Source of the DNA: Mytilinidion resinicola
Lineage: Eukaryota > Ascomycota > Dothideomycetes > Mytilinidiales > Mytilinidiaceae
DNA length: 64,000 nucleotides
NCBI RefSeq assembly: GCF_010093595.1
Contig: NW_022985440.1
Coordinates: forward strand, 2,305,890 to 2,369,889
Reading direction: 5' to 3'
Part shown: positions 1 through 11,934 of the stretch, one piece after another
Layout: every line of letters begins with the position of its first letter
How positions within the stretch are numbered: position 1 is the stretch's first letter
Notes under the pieces: model-generated
Database searches by the model: none
What the model was told of the DNA's origin: nothing
The model's input: the letters and a program-made list of their open reading frames with translations, nothing else
Translations under genes and position numbers: made by a program

Positions 1-93
1 AATCCGTCTCAATCATCACTGCCAGGCTCTCAACATAATTGACAAAACGTCTATGCACCGCATCGGATACACTACATACCTTCCTCCATTACG

Positions 94-689
94 GTGAACA
101 AAGACCCAAACAGGCCTCGCCGCTATACGCCCAGAATGGCGGAACTTGCAGCCCAAAACCGAGACGATGACGAAGACCAAGGCCACAGCGAGGCATCTAA
201 AGAATCTTTTGAGAGTTCCGATGAGGATAGCTCGTGGACGTCGACTACAGATTCGGACCCTGAGGGCGTTCAGACTGCGCATGCTGATGACGAAGACCAA
301 GATCACAGCGAGGTAGGTAAGGAATATTTTGGGGCTCCGACGAGGAAAGCTCATCGACGTCGACTACAGATTCGGGCCCTGAGGACGTTCAGACTGCGCA
401 TGCTGTCGCGCCGAACTACACACTTATTCCAACCTGTGCAGCCTCGAATGTTGCAAACACGGCGTTGGATATCGGTCCCAGCCCCGGCGCTTGCTGTTTT
501 GATTGGTGGACTTGCTTCAGTGTTCTGACAACCCTCATAAGGCCGGCTTCCGCCCTCGGATGCTGCAGCGTTGTCTACATAACAGTCACCGAGACGTCTA
601 CCTGCGCTTCGCCGAAGTTTGACCTTCAAAACTATCCCAGTTTCCAGACACCGGGTGTTTGCACTTTGCCAGCCCTTCCACAGAATTAG
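94..689 (+). pseudogene. Repeat-containing acidic ORF, frameshifted
   Basis: An acidic, Ser/Asp/Glu-rich frame runs from about 94 and contains a 120-base unit (166-285) that is repeated directly at 286-404. The second copy has lost one base near 332-340, so the frame that continues the repeat peptide after it is the one ending at 689, not the one ending at 528. If the missing base is put back conceptually, the acidic repeat region joins a Cys/Thr/Pro-containing tail. No ATG begins the frame (94 is GTG), so the 5' end may be missing or lie in an upstream exon. I recognise no family. It is either a decayed gene or a gene with an unrecognised intron. Confidence 0.35.
166..404 (+). repeat. Two-copy 120-bp tandem repeat
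   Basis: Copy 1 is 166-285 (120 bp) and copy 2 is 286-404 (119 bp). Both begin GATGACGAAGACCAA and end CAGACTGCGCATGCT. Substitutions are scattered and there is a single one-base deletion in copy 2. The unit is 40 codons, so the original duplication kept the frame. Confidence 0.85.
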
Positions 690-1023
690 GGAGTTTGATG
701 CCGCTGTGTATACTTGCGCATTCATGTGCATTTGGGATTTTGTATGAGCGACATCAAGTAATCTATTAATTTTATGAAGGGGACATTTGAGCAGTCATGT
801 GACGAGTCAGTCTTAGCGGGGAAACTCCACGTGTTCCGCGTTCCACGCCCCGCCCTCCTCCACCATCCCTATCGACTGCAGCCGCCATCCATCACTCTCC
901 GCTTGCATAGCCTGTCATCATGTCGGCGAAGGGCCCTGCACTCCTTGCCTCAAACTTCCTACAAGCAAGACCAACTCGAAGCCCGTTCTCTGCGACTGCG
1001 GGAATCGTTCAAGACACAAGTTC
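690..1023. other. Intergenic, no convincing gene
   Basis: Short overlapping frames only. A 52-codon ATG frame from 920 is open but shows no family resemblance. The segment probably holds the promoter and 5' UTR of the gene starting at 1024. Confidence 0.4.
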
Positions 1024-1590
1024 ATGGAAATCCATCAGCGTGACTCGTCAAGACACAAACCAGGCGTGACGGAGTCTCCACCCTCCACCGGAATGGTGAC
1101 TGCTTTGACCCAGGCCGCGGCCGCTACCACGCCAAAGCATGAGGCGAAGCAGAAGCAGACCCGCGAGGCTGTTATCTACGTGTTAGGCCTGGGCATGACA
1201 TCTATGAGTATCGAGGACCAGGCGCCTGATGGGACGGTAAGCTGGTATGGTATTTAAGGGAAAGAATGGGCATTAACAGTCTTCTAGGCTTTCCGACGGA
1301 TCGAGGGCGGTGGTGTCTCGGTACCACCTAAAACTACAACCGCCAAGGGCAAAACTGCTGATGAAAAGCAAGCGGCACAGCCAGCGAAGAAAGAGAAGAA
1401 GAAGAAGAAGAAGAAGAAGAAGGACACTGGACGTGAGGTTGCGAGTGGCTCTCGTGGTGTTGCGGCATCTGCTGCTTGGTATGACCGGAGTCCGTCGAGC
1501 TATGATATGTTTGACGAAGATCAGAACTGGGGTCTGTGCGATAAGGACTGCGGTTGGTGCGGACACTGCATGGATGGGCTCGATATATGA
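1024..1590 (+). CDS. Lys-rich protein with C-terminal CDKDCGWCGHC motif
   Basis: Two exons, 1024-1236 and 1288-1590, joined across a 51-bp intron (1237-1287: GTAAGC donor, TTAAC-type branch site, CTAG acceptor) keep the frame and give 171 aa. The N-terminal half is Ala/Thr/Gln-rich. Exon 2 carries a run of about nine lysines from an (AAG)n tract, then a Tyr/Trp/Asp-rich stretch, and ends in a compact tail with the pattern CDKDCGWCGHC followed by MDGLDI. The four closely spaced cysteines plus a histidine look able to bind metal or form disulfides. I recall similar tails on uncharacterised proteins of other ascomycetes but cannot name a domain. There is no signal peptide. The true start could be the internal ATG at 1093. 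Confidence 0.65.
1393..1422 (+). repeat. (AAG)n microsatellite encoding polylysine
   Basis: About ten consecutive AAG units lie inside exon 2 of the 1024-1590 gene. Length change by slippage would alter the lysine run without shifting the frame. Confidence 0.85.
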
Positions 1591-2212
1591 AAGAGGTACA
1601 GTCACAGCGAGATGACGTTCTGGCGTAGGTGACTATCGGACTGTATCACAGGTGGTCCATCTGTCGTCCTACAATGACGCGGTGAAACTACAAATGCACT
1701 TGTGCGAGCGCGTCTTTCAAATCACTGACGGGGTGGAATACGATCACTTTGGAAGCTCGCAGACGAACTTCACAATAGTGTGGCTGACACAGCAGTCTTG
1801 TCCCTCACGGAATCTATATCGTAAGGAGAAAAGTCTTTACACCGAGGCTCGCCAGTGCCTGAAGTGTATCAGTGCGTTATCAAATATCCAGATGAGAAGT
1901 GAACGTCCAGACGGCGCAGATGCTTAGAAATTGGGAAGAAAGATCCAAATAATTATCCAGATGGAGAGTTTGCAGTGGGTGACGTAAGAGCTCCTTTGTC
2001 TTTTCCATGTCTCAAAAGTACCACATTGTTGCTTTGCCTCAGCCAGGACAGTGTTGTTCTTTGTAAGCACATTGTTTAGTCCCTGACCGCGATGCATATA
2101 TACATCTGAATCAATCAGGTTGCAGACGCTTTGCCATTTGCACACACATCTGCAGAAAGATCACTCTCATATCATTTTGGAAACTCATCGTCTATCTCAT
2201 AGACCACCAGAC
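1591..2212. other. Intergenic, one short unassigned ORF
   Basis: A 91-codon frame at 1652-1927 on the plus strand is open but has no recognisable features. The rest is probably 3' UTR and the promoter of the 2213 gene. Confidence 0.35.
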
Positions 2213-3946
2213 ATGGGCAACACGTCATCACAAGAATCTAGGACCACACGACTCAGAAATCGCGTTCCTAATGGCAGGACAGCCTTTCGCGGGCTACATG
2301 TCCCTCTTCGACTAGATAGGCGTGAGGCTCCACAGGAACGCAGTTTCAAAGTCTTAGGAGTTGGGAATACTTACTGTCTTTTCATAGACCAGAATTACCC
2401 CGTGCTGAGGGCATCTCGACGACGACACCAACAGCGGCGGCTGGATGATGAGGAACACACGGGAGCACTGATGAGAACAGAGCGCCGCAGATCGAGATCA
2501 CTACCTTCAACATCACCACGGAGTCTGGAAACTCCGCCAGACCTAACTCGTCATTTTCGGCAGCGGAGGTTGGAGCTTGATGAGCAGGTAAGAGTTCGGA
2601 TGGAAGCTGATCGTGGGACTGATCGTGACCTCCTTGGGTCGGTGAGAGGGGCTGACTTTATGGCGCAGGAGATTGAGAGGTGGAGCAGCAGTTTCGCTGG
2701 AACGAGGAGAAGTTCTCGGAATGGGACTACTATCGGTAACCCCAATCCTGTTCCCCTTTCGGATCGATCAAATTCAGCTGCTAGGGCGGATCTGCAACCA
2801 CCGAGGTGTCCAGACTGTAGAGTACCGTATACAGGTCCGGGCAGTGGTGAAACGGGCCCTGTCACTCGTGTCTGCGCAACATGCCAGAGGTTTGTCTCAA
2901 GGCCTGCGGCAGCCCTCGTGAGTCCTCATGCATCAATTCGAACCCCACGCAGAGAGCTGGCACCCTCAAGTCACACAGAGATGAGAAGTGGACGAGACCA
3001 GGAAAGTCGGCTGCTGAGAGGTACTTCAGCGCAAGTTCCATCCCGAACAGCTAATACTCGCCATAATACGCCTTCTCGTAGACAACAGTTAGAAGTTGTT
3101 CCTAGCCTGCAACACTTGCCAGTTCCAGCGCCCGTTTTCCGCCCTTCAGACGCATCATTACATGACACTGACGACTCAACTCCACCTCGGAGAAGCTTCC
3201 CGCGATCCCGTCCCACCCACAATCTAATGGGTTACCTCCAGCTAAGGACCAACGACCTTTGCAGTAGGACTAGGGACGTTCATACCGCGGTGAAAGGCTT
3301 TGAGAGCAGCGCTGTGGATATTCTACACGATTATGATTTTCTCCGGGATTCACCAGCCGGGGAAGAGCCCATCTCCTTGAGATCATCTCACCCAGTTGGC
3401 ATATATCAAGCTCCGTTGACCGATGATAGTCCTCCCGACAATCCCCTCGCCGCCGCCCAGAACACTTTGTTGAAAGACCTCTATGCGAGTGAGGGTGGCG
3501 AGCTACTGAATAATAATAATGACGCGGAAAATAGCTCTGAGTCGGATTCAAGCTACAACTCTCGTTCTGATTTTGGGTTCCCTATCATTCAGTCGGTTGA
3601 GAAGATTGCTCGTGGAGCTATTCGAGCTGCTCAAGCTCTTGAGTTTGAGGTCGGAGAACAAGTCAATCAGGATGAAGCCAGGTCGACCGGAGAGCCACGA
3701 GTTGATCTTCCTCCTCCTCTAAGATTCGGTCAATCAGGCCAAGTTCTAGTCACCGAAAACGTTCGTCGAGAGGTCCCATTGGAAGAGGACGAAAGCATGG
3801 TATCAGAGAGCGAGGTGAGTCCAGACTATCGAATGAGTGCACTTGCGCGCCACTACTGCTCGGGATACTTCAGTGCGTCTTCGGGTTTTTGCTTTGACGT
3901 TGACGTCTCTTTGCGTTAGGCATCACCGCCTATAGTGTCTCAATAG
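2213..3946 (+). CDS. MGNTSS-type disordered protein with CxxC pair
   Basis: The ATG at 2213 gives a protein starting MGNTSS, a possible N-myristoylation signal (Gly2, Ser6). Exon 1 is 2213-3814. A 105-bp intron (3815-3919, GTGAGT donor, TTAG acceptor) joins a short last exon, 3920-3946, giving 542 aa ending SPPIVSQ. Without splicing the frame runs to 3919 with an unlikely hydrophobic tail. The protein is Arg/Ser/Pro-rich and mostly disordered, with one zinc-ribbon-like segment (CPDC, then CATC about 20 residues later) near residues 203-225 and an acidic Asn/Ser-rich stretch near 440. An in-frame 66-bp segment (2322-2387, GTGAGG to CATAG) could be a further intron. Function is unknown; a membrane-anchored zinc-binding adaptor is a guess. 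Confidence 0.65.
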
Positions 3947-4038
3947 CGCCTTGAGTCGACCATAAGTAGTTCACGGCCTCCTTAGTCCACATCAATACAA
4001 TCCTTAGCTCTCTTCCAAATCCCGCAAAATACAGCAGC

Positions 4039-4380
4039 ATGTCCCAAATGTCGAATTACGTCTCCAATGACTCAAGCGAGATTCCAGGGCTAAACGCTTC
4101 GCTGACATCTCTCGCAGAATACAAGCACAAGAGCAGCACGACCACCCCAACATACTCTGAGACGGCGAATCGGCTGTGTAAATTCAGGCCATCCGGTAAT
4201 AGTCTACCGCACCTTCGATCTTGGGCCGCAACCCATGCGGGCTACGCGATCATGTGGTCGGGAACCGTGCGGAAGATGGGGATGGGATGGTTATCATCAC
4301 TTTCATTCTTCCTGAACTCTATCCCAAAACGTGGAAGACCTGGGGAAGTAGCTAGACACATACCTCAACAATGCAGCTAA
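4039..4380 (+). CDS. Small hypothetical ORF (113 aa)
   Basis: An open ATG frame whose N-terminus reads MSQMSNYVSNDSSEI, with a Ser/Thr-rich first half and a basic second half. It lies 93 bases beyond the 2213-3946 gene on the same strand. No domain, signal peptide or splice evidence supports it, so it may be chance or the first exon of a decayed gene. Confidence 0.25.
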   Translation: MSQMSNYVSNDSSEIPGLNASLTSLAEYKHKSSTTTPTYSETANRLCKFRPSGNSLPHLRSWAATHAGYAIMWSGTVRKMGMGWLSSLSFFLNSIPKRGRPGEVARHIPQQCS

Positions 4381-5416
4381 GTAGATTCACTATGAACAAT
4401 ACTCACCAACTTTCACCTCATGCCTTCACAATGCGACGCCCATTCCAACATATACGTCCTTCCGCTCTAGCATTCTCGATCATCCTGCTACGACGGTCAT
4501 GCTTCTATCCGTGACGTGGCCACACCTAACCCAGAAGTCCTGACTACACGCATGCATCCGTGACACCACTAACACACAAACCCAACTGCATTTCAGACGA
4601 TGCTCCTTCTCAGACTCGTGCTTGAGTATCTCCGCTTCTTTACCAAGATAGACAAGTTTAAATACCCCCCCGCCCCACCCACACCCGCGCACGCGGTATT
4701 GGCATCTGAGCAGGACTCGAGAAGTTGTAGGTTAACGAATGCGGATACGGTGTATACGTGCTCATGGAGGTAGGGGCGTTGGGGGTTGTGATGCGCTATG
4801 AGAAGTGACTCTGAGGATACTTAGATCATCATATAGAAGCTGTGATTCCCATTATGGGATTGATATAAAAATAGTAGAAGACTCCCTTTTAAGAGTTCGC
4901 TAGTCACGTTTTGAGGAGGTGATGGGGTTGTCGAACTTCTAATTAGCAAAGAAGAATGCATGATAAGGGCATCGTGTTGGCGACACACACTCTCCATGAG
5001 GAACAAGGTGCATGAAAAATGTTGACTACACATTCTCTAGTAGTGAAGAGAGCCATTCAAGAACGGAGTTGTGTGGCAATGAATGCGTTGGCAGTTTAGC
5101 GTGACAAATATTGCTAACATTTCGCCGGTAAAACCGTAGATCGGAGCATAAAGCTATTTCATCACCTCCGAAGAAAGCCTATCCCTCCACATTTTGCTTC
5201 TGAGGTGTCGAAAAGCTCGCAACATATCCGCCACCCATCCCCCATCCTGCGAGAGTACATACATTCCATATCAATGCAAGGTTCTTAACCGTTCACATCC
5301 GCTTGAACGCCAATTCACTTCAAAATATCTGATCGTTCAAAAAGCAAAGCCATGAAATTTTCATTAACATGCCTGCTAGTATCTATTTCGAAAAAAAAGC
5401 CGAAGTAGTACTCACA
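4381..5416. other. Intergenic, AT-leaning, no gene seen
   Basis: Only short frames without family resemblance on either strand, and no repeat or RNA gene that I can identify. It separates two unrelated hypothetical genes. Confidence 0.5.
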
Positions 5417-6017
5417 TCACCTGAACCCCCATGCTCCACCCGGACTCCCCTGAATCGGCCACCCCAGATTCCGACCAATCTCTGCCGCCCTCGACGACCT
5501 AGGGCCTAGCCCAGACAGCGGGGGCCCATACCCCTCAAGCGGCTGCAGCTGCGGCTGCGCTTGTGGCTGCTGGTGCGCAGGTTCAGGTCGAAGCTGCTGC
5601 TGCCGGGCTGCATAGGCATGTAATTTGCTGGTGAGTGGAATGGCGTACTTGAAGGCTGGAGACACTATGCGCCAGAGCCCATTGAGTCTGGTGATAATGC
5701 ATTTGGCTTTGATCTACTGGGGCCCGCCGTCGCATCATACTATTACCTAGGGTGGGGTTGAAAGGATCTGGGTGGCGGTACGGGCTCGGATAATGAGAGG
5801 AGTACATTGGTGCGCGATAATCGTGGGACTGGGTGGGGAAGGGGGTTTGTAGGGGGGTGGGGGACCCCATTTCTGGAGGGAAGCCGTGAGGAGCTGGGTG
5901 GAGGTGGGGGTTCAGAGTGTTAGGAGCACGGCCAGGCGCAGGGGCGATTTGGGGATTGAAGGAGGGAGGGCCGGAAAAGCCTGGCGGACCGTTTGAAGTG
6001 TAGATGGGAACGGGCAT
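5417..6017 (-). CDS. Pro/Gln-rich low-complexity protein
   Basis: Two minus-strand exons, 6017-5747 and 5664-5417, are joined across an 82-bp intron (5746-5665, GTAATAG donor, CATAG acceptor). The splice moves the frame from the first open stretch to the second, giving 172 aa. The N-terminus is MPVPIYTSNGPPGF; exon 1 is rich in Pro, His, Ser and Tyr. Exon 2 has Gln-rich tracts (QQQ, then alternating Gln/Pro/Ala) and ends GGAWGFR. The composition is that of a disordered protein, such as a transcription coactivator tail or adhesive segment. There are no catalytic motifs, signal peptide or membrane segments. The matching composition across the junction is the main support for the intron. Confidence 0.6.
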
Positions 6018-6610
6018 TTCTCACTGCTCAGTCTCTAGATGCGAGGTAGGCTTTCTGTTACTATTTCAGGGTTGGGATGAGGAGATGATGCTGCTAGACC
6101 AGAGAGAGAGATATATCAGTGAATAGTTTGGTAAAGGAATTTCTCATTAGTACTTATACAAGCAGGTTTGGGAATTGGGAAGAGGCTAATGAAATCCTCT
6201 CCAACGCATCTCCGGTTCGGAGAGTGCGTGGAGAATGTGAGTCTATCCAGAACCGGCTCTGTCTACGACAAGGATGTTGGGCGGCGGATGTGAAGATGTT
6301 GGACGGGAAATTATTGGATGCTATGAGTTGTAATGTGCTGGAGCTTTGGAAAAGCGGCCACGGACACGTGGTAGGGCGTTCGGTGCGCAGCAGGTGGTCT
6401 TTGGGGGACAGGTACCAGAGATGGAGATGTTGTCAATATGTGTGCTCGATCTGTCATGATATTAACATGGGCATGACATGTAAATGATCGCGTTTGGAAA
6501 GCGTATCACTATACTAAAACTGAGAGAAGACTAGCTTTGATATAGGAGAGAGACAGCCATATCACCACACATCACTGCCCGCACTAGCCGACCCTTGACC
6601 CTTGACCTCC
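6018..6610. other. Intergenic between two minus-strand genes
   Basis: A 122-codon plus-strand frame at 6119-6487 begins at GTG and resembles nothing I know. The stretch most likely contains the promoter of the 6017 gene and the terminator of the permease gene. Confidence 0.4.
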
Positions 6611-8399
6611 TCAAGCCTTCGGTGCCTCTTCCAAATATATCGCGCCCTTCTTCTCTACAGCGAGCGTCCTCTCTACATCCTCCGCGCGCTGCTCAGCCGT
6701 CACTCTACCGAAGAGGATATCCATATCCTCCAGCTTGAGGCGGCGCGTTTCTTTGATAAAGAAGAACGCGAAGATGCCCATTGACATACAGAAGATACCG
6801 AACATGAGGAAAGTGCGCCAGCCGATGTGATTAACAGCTTCGGGGGTGATTTTCGTGATGACGAAGTTGAAGAGCCATTGAGTCGCAGCTAAGAGAGATG
6901 TTAGTATGCGTTGGAAGCAACGTGGAGGGAAATGGCAACTTACCACCCATGCCAACACCATACGCGCGCAGGCGCGTTGGGAAAATCTCCGACAGATACA
7001 CCCATGGGACGGGGCCCCAGGATGCGGAGTATCCGATGACATAGAGATAGATCATAACGACCATGGCAATAGACGCAGACGAGACTGTGTCTGACTTCAC
7101 AACCGGTGGATGCGTTGCCAAAACCGCACCGATGATGAACATCATAGTAGCCATCCACGCGGCGCCAGCCAGCAGACTTTTCCTCCGCCCGAAGCGGTCA
7201 ATACCAAGAATCAGAAACAAGCCTGTCGTCACGACCTTTACAGTCCCGTACACACCAGTCGCAAACAGCGACGCAGACGACTTAGACACGCCCACCGTTT
7301 GGAAGATCTGCGGCGCATAGTATCCAATGCTATTCGTGCCGGAAAATTGCTGCCAGAACATGAGGCAAAATCCTGTGAGGAAGCGATAACGGTTGCCGGG
7401 AAGCAAACATTCTTTCCACGTGACGCCCTCGGTCGCGTTAAGCTCTTCTTCGATAGCGGCACGGATTTCAGCGAGTTCCTTGATGACTTCCTCGCTGCCG
7501 GGCTCTTCGCAGCGGATGTGGGCGAGCGAGGCGGCGGCCTCGTCGTGGCGGCCTTGCTTCATGAGCCAGCGGGGGGATTCTTTGAGGAAGAAGAGGCCGA
7601 TGAGCATAAAACCGCCGGGGATGAGTTGGATGGCGACAGGAATGCGCCATTGGCGGGTGGAAACGGGGATGTGAAGGGAGACGCCATAATCGAGCCAGTA
7701 GCTGGGAGGTGTTAGTGTTTTCCAGTCGGTTGCTTCGCGAGGATGCAACATGTGAAGGAGGACAGAAAGTAAGGCAATTGTCTTACGCGAAGGTACTGCC
7801 AATGACCAAGAACTCTTGGAACAACCCGGCAATGCGTCCCCTCACATTCGGTGGACTGTTTTCGCTGACGAAAACAGGAGTAATGCTACTCATGCCACCG
7901 ATTCCTAATCCAGCGATCACGCGCCCGGCATAGATCATACCGATCTCATGGTGAGCGGCGGTTTGGATGGAAGCGCCAACCAAAAAGATCAAAGCAAAGC
8001 CCATGAGGCTGTACCGACGTCCGAAGCGTTCGTTCAGGAATGCGGCAGCGATGGCACCGAAGAAGCAGCCGGCGGTGAGCAGCGACACGACGTTTGAGCT
8101 GACGGAGGCATTTTTGGCGCTGGCAAAACCAGACTTGTCAGTTGGGAGGCCGAAGTCTTGCTTGAATGCTTTGAGGGCGAGGACCGAGCCCATTACTCCG
8201 GTGTCATAGCCTGTGCATCATAGTCAGCGCGCTGAAGATGTTGGAAGCTGAGCATCTGGACTCGTTTCGTTTCGACATGTGTTCCAGAAACTGTGCTCCA
8301 TACAGCGATGGGGGACGACATACCAAACAGCAGCGACCCCATATAGGCTACCGAGGTAAGCAGATAGACCCTGCGGTTCTTGAAGAATTGCGACGGCAT
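6611..8399 (-). CDS. MFS sugar/quinate-type permease
   Basis: Four minus-strand exons (8399-8324, 8210-7787, 7701-6944, 6888-6611) with introns of 113, 85 and 55 bp give 511 aa. All junctions keep the frame and restore family motifs; the first joins SLLFG to YDTGVMGS. It is a plasma-membrane solute:proton symporter of the fungal sugar transporter family, with 12 predicted membrane helices. Visible signatures: ERFGRRYS after TM2, the RVIAGLGIGG helix, ESPRWLM before the central loop, QQFSGTNSIGYYAP in TM7, DRFGRR in the second half, and KETRR as a variant of PETKG near the C-terminus. The close match to quinate/lactose-type permeases is from memory; the substrate cannot be fixed from sequence. 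No quinate-pathway enzymes are adjacent, so it is probably a stand-alone transporter. Confidence 0.93.
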
Positions 8400-10085
8400 G
8401 GTGGCGATGGTGTTGCTTCTCCACTCGAGATTGCAGAAGAACTGGCAGCAGGACCTCGTTGGCTTCCCCAGATGGAGCAATGCGGGAAGTTATAGATTCG
8501 TGCCGAGTTTGTGGAGTGAATCTGGGGCCATCCCCACAGTAAGGTGCCGTGAAGCTGGGGAAGGTGAAGGATTCTCGGTGAGTTTCTCCACGAATGGGAG
8601 TGCAGGGCGGCTAGCGTTCGGCGCGAAGGGTCGTCTGGATACTACATTGCTGTTCTTGGCAGCTTCGTTTTTCTGTTCTTCGCCGTGAGAGAAGGCGAAA
8701 GAGGTCGAATATGCCTGCGCGACCTTGGTAGGAGAAGCCTCAGTCGCGGAGCCTTGAGTGTTGGAGTCTCGGCGGCATTCTCCGCTTGCAATCTCGACGA
8801 GGGACGCTTGGCATCGTGAGCCTGCCCCTCCACCGCCACCTTTCCACCCCCGTCGCCATGTGCCGTGAATCGTGGGTGGAGGTGCGGGCGCGGTGAATGT
8901 GGTTGGCTGGTGAAGGACGTGCAGCTGTCAGGGGCGTGATGGTATCCGCCCAGGCGAGGCGCCTCGACCCTTTCATCCCTCCCATTTCCGACCACCGTCT
9001 CAATATCCACCACTCTGCGAGGCTGTCTCGATGCATGCAGAAGGTGGGGACTGAGAAGCGACGCCTTGAGGCCTGAGAGACTCTGCACTACACAGATTCG
9101 TTTTCCGAGCTATCACTGAGGGCTGCTTGACCGCCGCTGAAACGCTAATATCGCAGTAGACGTGGCTCTATCGGCCGTTTATCATGCATCCGAGCATTTG
9201 GCCCTGGAGCAGATCGTAGAGTTGCCCCAGCAGATGGAGTGATGATAGTGGGACACGGGTGGTGTGAGTGGTTCTTTTCCACATGCATGTTCCGTCTCTC
9301 CGAGCGGTCCTTGCTTCTCGTTCTTGGCGATATCTCTAATTGACATTCTTCGTGCTTGTTAAATCCGTTTGTATTATTTCTCAATCTTGAACATTTGTGG
9401 ATAAGCATCATTGAGCCAGGGATTGTAGTTGTTTTGTAGCTGCTTCGCTGCTGGGTTGAGTTCGCGGCCATACTCCACCAAAATGCTCCGAAAACACCCC
9501 CATCGCCAACCCTTTGGTGTCATCTCTCTCCGCCAAGCCCCGGCTTCTTCCTACAGAGCGAGATCTTATCCGTGCTTGCATACCGATTTAACACCACCGT
9601 TTTGTTTAACGCCCTACCGGCCTCGCTTGGATGCCAGGTTGTCCCTGGCCGCGTTTCACGATAGATCGTGCCCAACCACCTGGTAAGCGACATGAACAGG
9701 GCCCGCTCCGACAACATCTATATTACCATTCCGCCTTGGCGCTCACCGAAATGCCTCCAGCGGCATTTCTGCGACGCCTTTGGATGATTCTGGGCCTCGG
9801 CGTGAATCTCCGTGGTCCAGCCGCTTCATGCACTTGCCCATCTCATCCTGCCGCCCCACCACCTATCCCCTGCTCTAACGGACTCTAGCTTGACCATGTC
9901 TCCGCGCTTAGGCGTAATATGGGCGATTCCATACTTCGATCGAGTATAAGAGCCATGCTGCATCCTTCCGACAGAGACCACACGCTTGAAGCAGAGTCCT
10001 TTCCACGTTCATTCATTCCTTTCGTGTCTATACAATCTTTTTCCTTCTTTCACACACTCATTACACTCGTTACAGCATCTTCATC
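8400..10085. other. Long divergent intergenic region
   Basis: It lies between the divergent permease (minus) and LPMO (plus) genes. The frames at 8642-9088, 9145-9471 and 9429-9686 lack codon structure or family resemblance. It should hold both promoters; the only element I can point to is the TATA-like site listed separately. Confidence 0.5.
9945..9950 (+). promoter_or_regulatory. TATA-like box of the LPMO gene
   Basis: TATAAG lies 136 bases before the LPMO start codon and is followed by a pyrimidine-rich stretch (about 9997-10080) typical of strong fungal promoters. Confidence 0.45.
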
Positions 10086-11262
10086 ATGAAGTCCTTCACT
10101 CTTTTAGCTCTGGCAGCTGCAGCTCGTCTCGCCCAGGCCCATAGCACCGTCTACGCCATTTGGGTTAACGACGTCGACCAAGGCCTTGGAAACAGCGCTT
10201 CTGGATATATCCGCTCCCCATCGAACAACGACCCCGTGAAGGATGTCACGTCTTCGGATATGACCTGCAACGTCAACAATGTTGCGACCGCGAAGACCAT
10301 CTCAGTTGTGGGTGGAGATAAGGTACATTCCACTTTCCTTGACTTTAACACATGCACTAATTTGTGCAGATCACCTTCGAATGGCATCACAACGACCGCA
10401 CCGCGTCCGACGACATCATCGCCTCTTCCCATCTCGGTCCCGTCATGACCTACATTGCACCTACATCCTCCAACGGCGCCGGAGACGTGTGGATCAAGCT
10501 CGCTGAAGATGGATACGATGGCGAATGGGCCGTCAGCCGTCTCATCGCTAACAAGGGCAAGCACAGCATCACCCTTCCTGATCTTGCCGCGGGCACATAC
10601 CTCTTGAGGCCTGAGATCATTGCCCTTCATGAAGCCGAAAACGTCGGTGGTGCCCAGTTCTACATGGAGTGTGTCCAGATCAAGGTCACCAGCGCTGGCA
10701 CAAAGGTAAGATAATCCCCTACTTGTAGATTCCCAGAAGCCAAAAACCTCACATCCAACAGACCCTCCCCGCCGGCGTCGCCATCCCAGGTACCTACTCT
10801 GCCTCCGACCCTGGCATTCTCTTCAACCTCTACAATGGCTTCACCTCCTATCCTATTCCCGGTCCCAAGGTCTGGGATGGTGCCAGCGGTACCGTTGCTA
10901 CCAGTGCTGTCGCAAGTGCCTCCAAGGTTGTATCCACGTCTGCCCCAGCCACATCAGCAGCGGTGGTCTCGTCTGCAATGGTCGTCTCCGCCCCCGCTGC
11001 TTCCACCCCGGCCGCTGTCTCGACCTTCACTAAAGCTGCCACTTCTGCACCTGCATCTACCTTTGCTGCTCCTACCACCCTCGTTACAGCCGTTAAGCCT
11101 ACCAAGGCCGCCACCTCTACTTCCGCGGTCGCCACCGCTACGCCTACGGGCCCCGTAGCGAAGTACTACCAGTGCGGTGGAATTAATTATACTGGCGCTA
11201 CCACTTGTGTTGCGGGAACGACCTGCAAGCACTGGAACCCGTACTACTACCAGTGTGTGTAG
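10086..11262 (+). CDS. AA9 lytic polysaccharide monooxygenase with CBM1
   Basis: Exons 10086-10322, 10370-10705 and 10762-11262 (introns 47 and 56 bp) give 357 aa. An 18-residue signal peptide ends LAQA, leaving His19 as the mature N-terminus, as AA9 enzymes need for the copper 'histidine brace'. The second brace residue is His100 in [12 protein letters not shown]; Tyr177 in AQFYMEC is the axial ligand, with Gln175 and His166 in the usual second sphere. A long Ala/Ser/Thr/Pro linker follows (about residues 225-320), then a CBM1 cellulose-binding module with the usual Tyr, Gln and four Cys (YYQCGG to YYYQCV). It is a secreted oxidase cleaving cellulose or related beta-glucans with H2O2 or O2 and an electron donor. 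Regiospecificity is not inferable. No other cellulase is adjacent. Confidence 0.95.
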
Positions 11263-11934
11263 ATAATTTCGTCTGCAAATGCGCCTGAAAATTAGGATTA
11301 TAGGAGTGGGAGTCGAGCGATGTGGTGCGATTTGGTTTAGGTCTTCAGGTTATGTTTTCACGCCAGTAAAAACGCGATGTTTGCGATTCTTGGTGGCGAA
11401 AATCTGAGTTCTGCCTGTGGTAGAGCTGTCTTATCTTCTTGTATATATACTAGAGCTTTCGTCCAAATTCACTTCTTTGAGTTGAGACAGTCCTTGTCCA
11501 TGCCCATGGTTTTTTCTTTTCGTGATTTCATAATTCTAAGGCTCGTTCTTTCTAAGGCTATAGCCTACAGTCGATGTTTTTAGACAGGTTTCGGCGATTC
11601 TTTTCTGCTGGTGGATCCGAGTGGAAACCTTGACTAGCGGCAGGCTGTCAGCGCTCCATATATCATGCATCATTAGATGTGGACGAGAGGAGTAGGTTGA
11701 ACGGTGCGAAATGGAATGCAGCGTGGCGCTCAGGGTTGGGGCGCAGGGACACGTTAGTCTAAAGACGGCCCCCACGCTGGACCTCGAGACAACCTCTACT
11801 TGACCTTTCTCCACTTCATCGCCATCCTCTGGTACTACTCATTATGATAATCTCTTCTCCTCATATTGGCCCAATTTACACGGATTCTAGCCCTATACTT
11901 CTGACTCGTACCACCAGCCTCCCGATTGACCGTG
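11263..11934. other. Intergenic (LPMO 3' end, DUF6536 promoter)
   Basis: No supported gene. Frames at 11377-11583 (plus) and 11536-11814 (minus) show no resemblance to proteins. Confidence 0.5.

Noticed and set aside
8642..9088. 148-codon minus-strand frame upstream of the permease
   Set aside because: Low-complexity Arg/Pro/His composition, no conserved motif, lies in the divergent promoter region.
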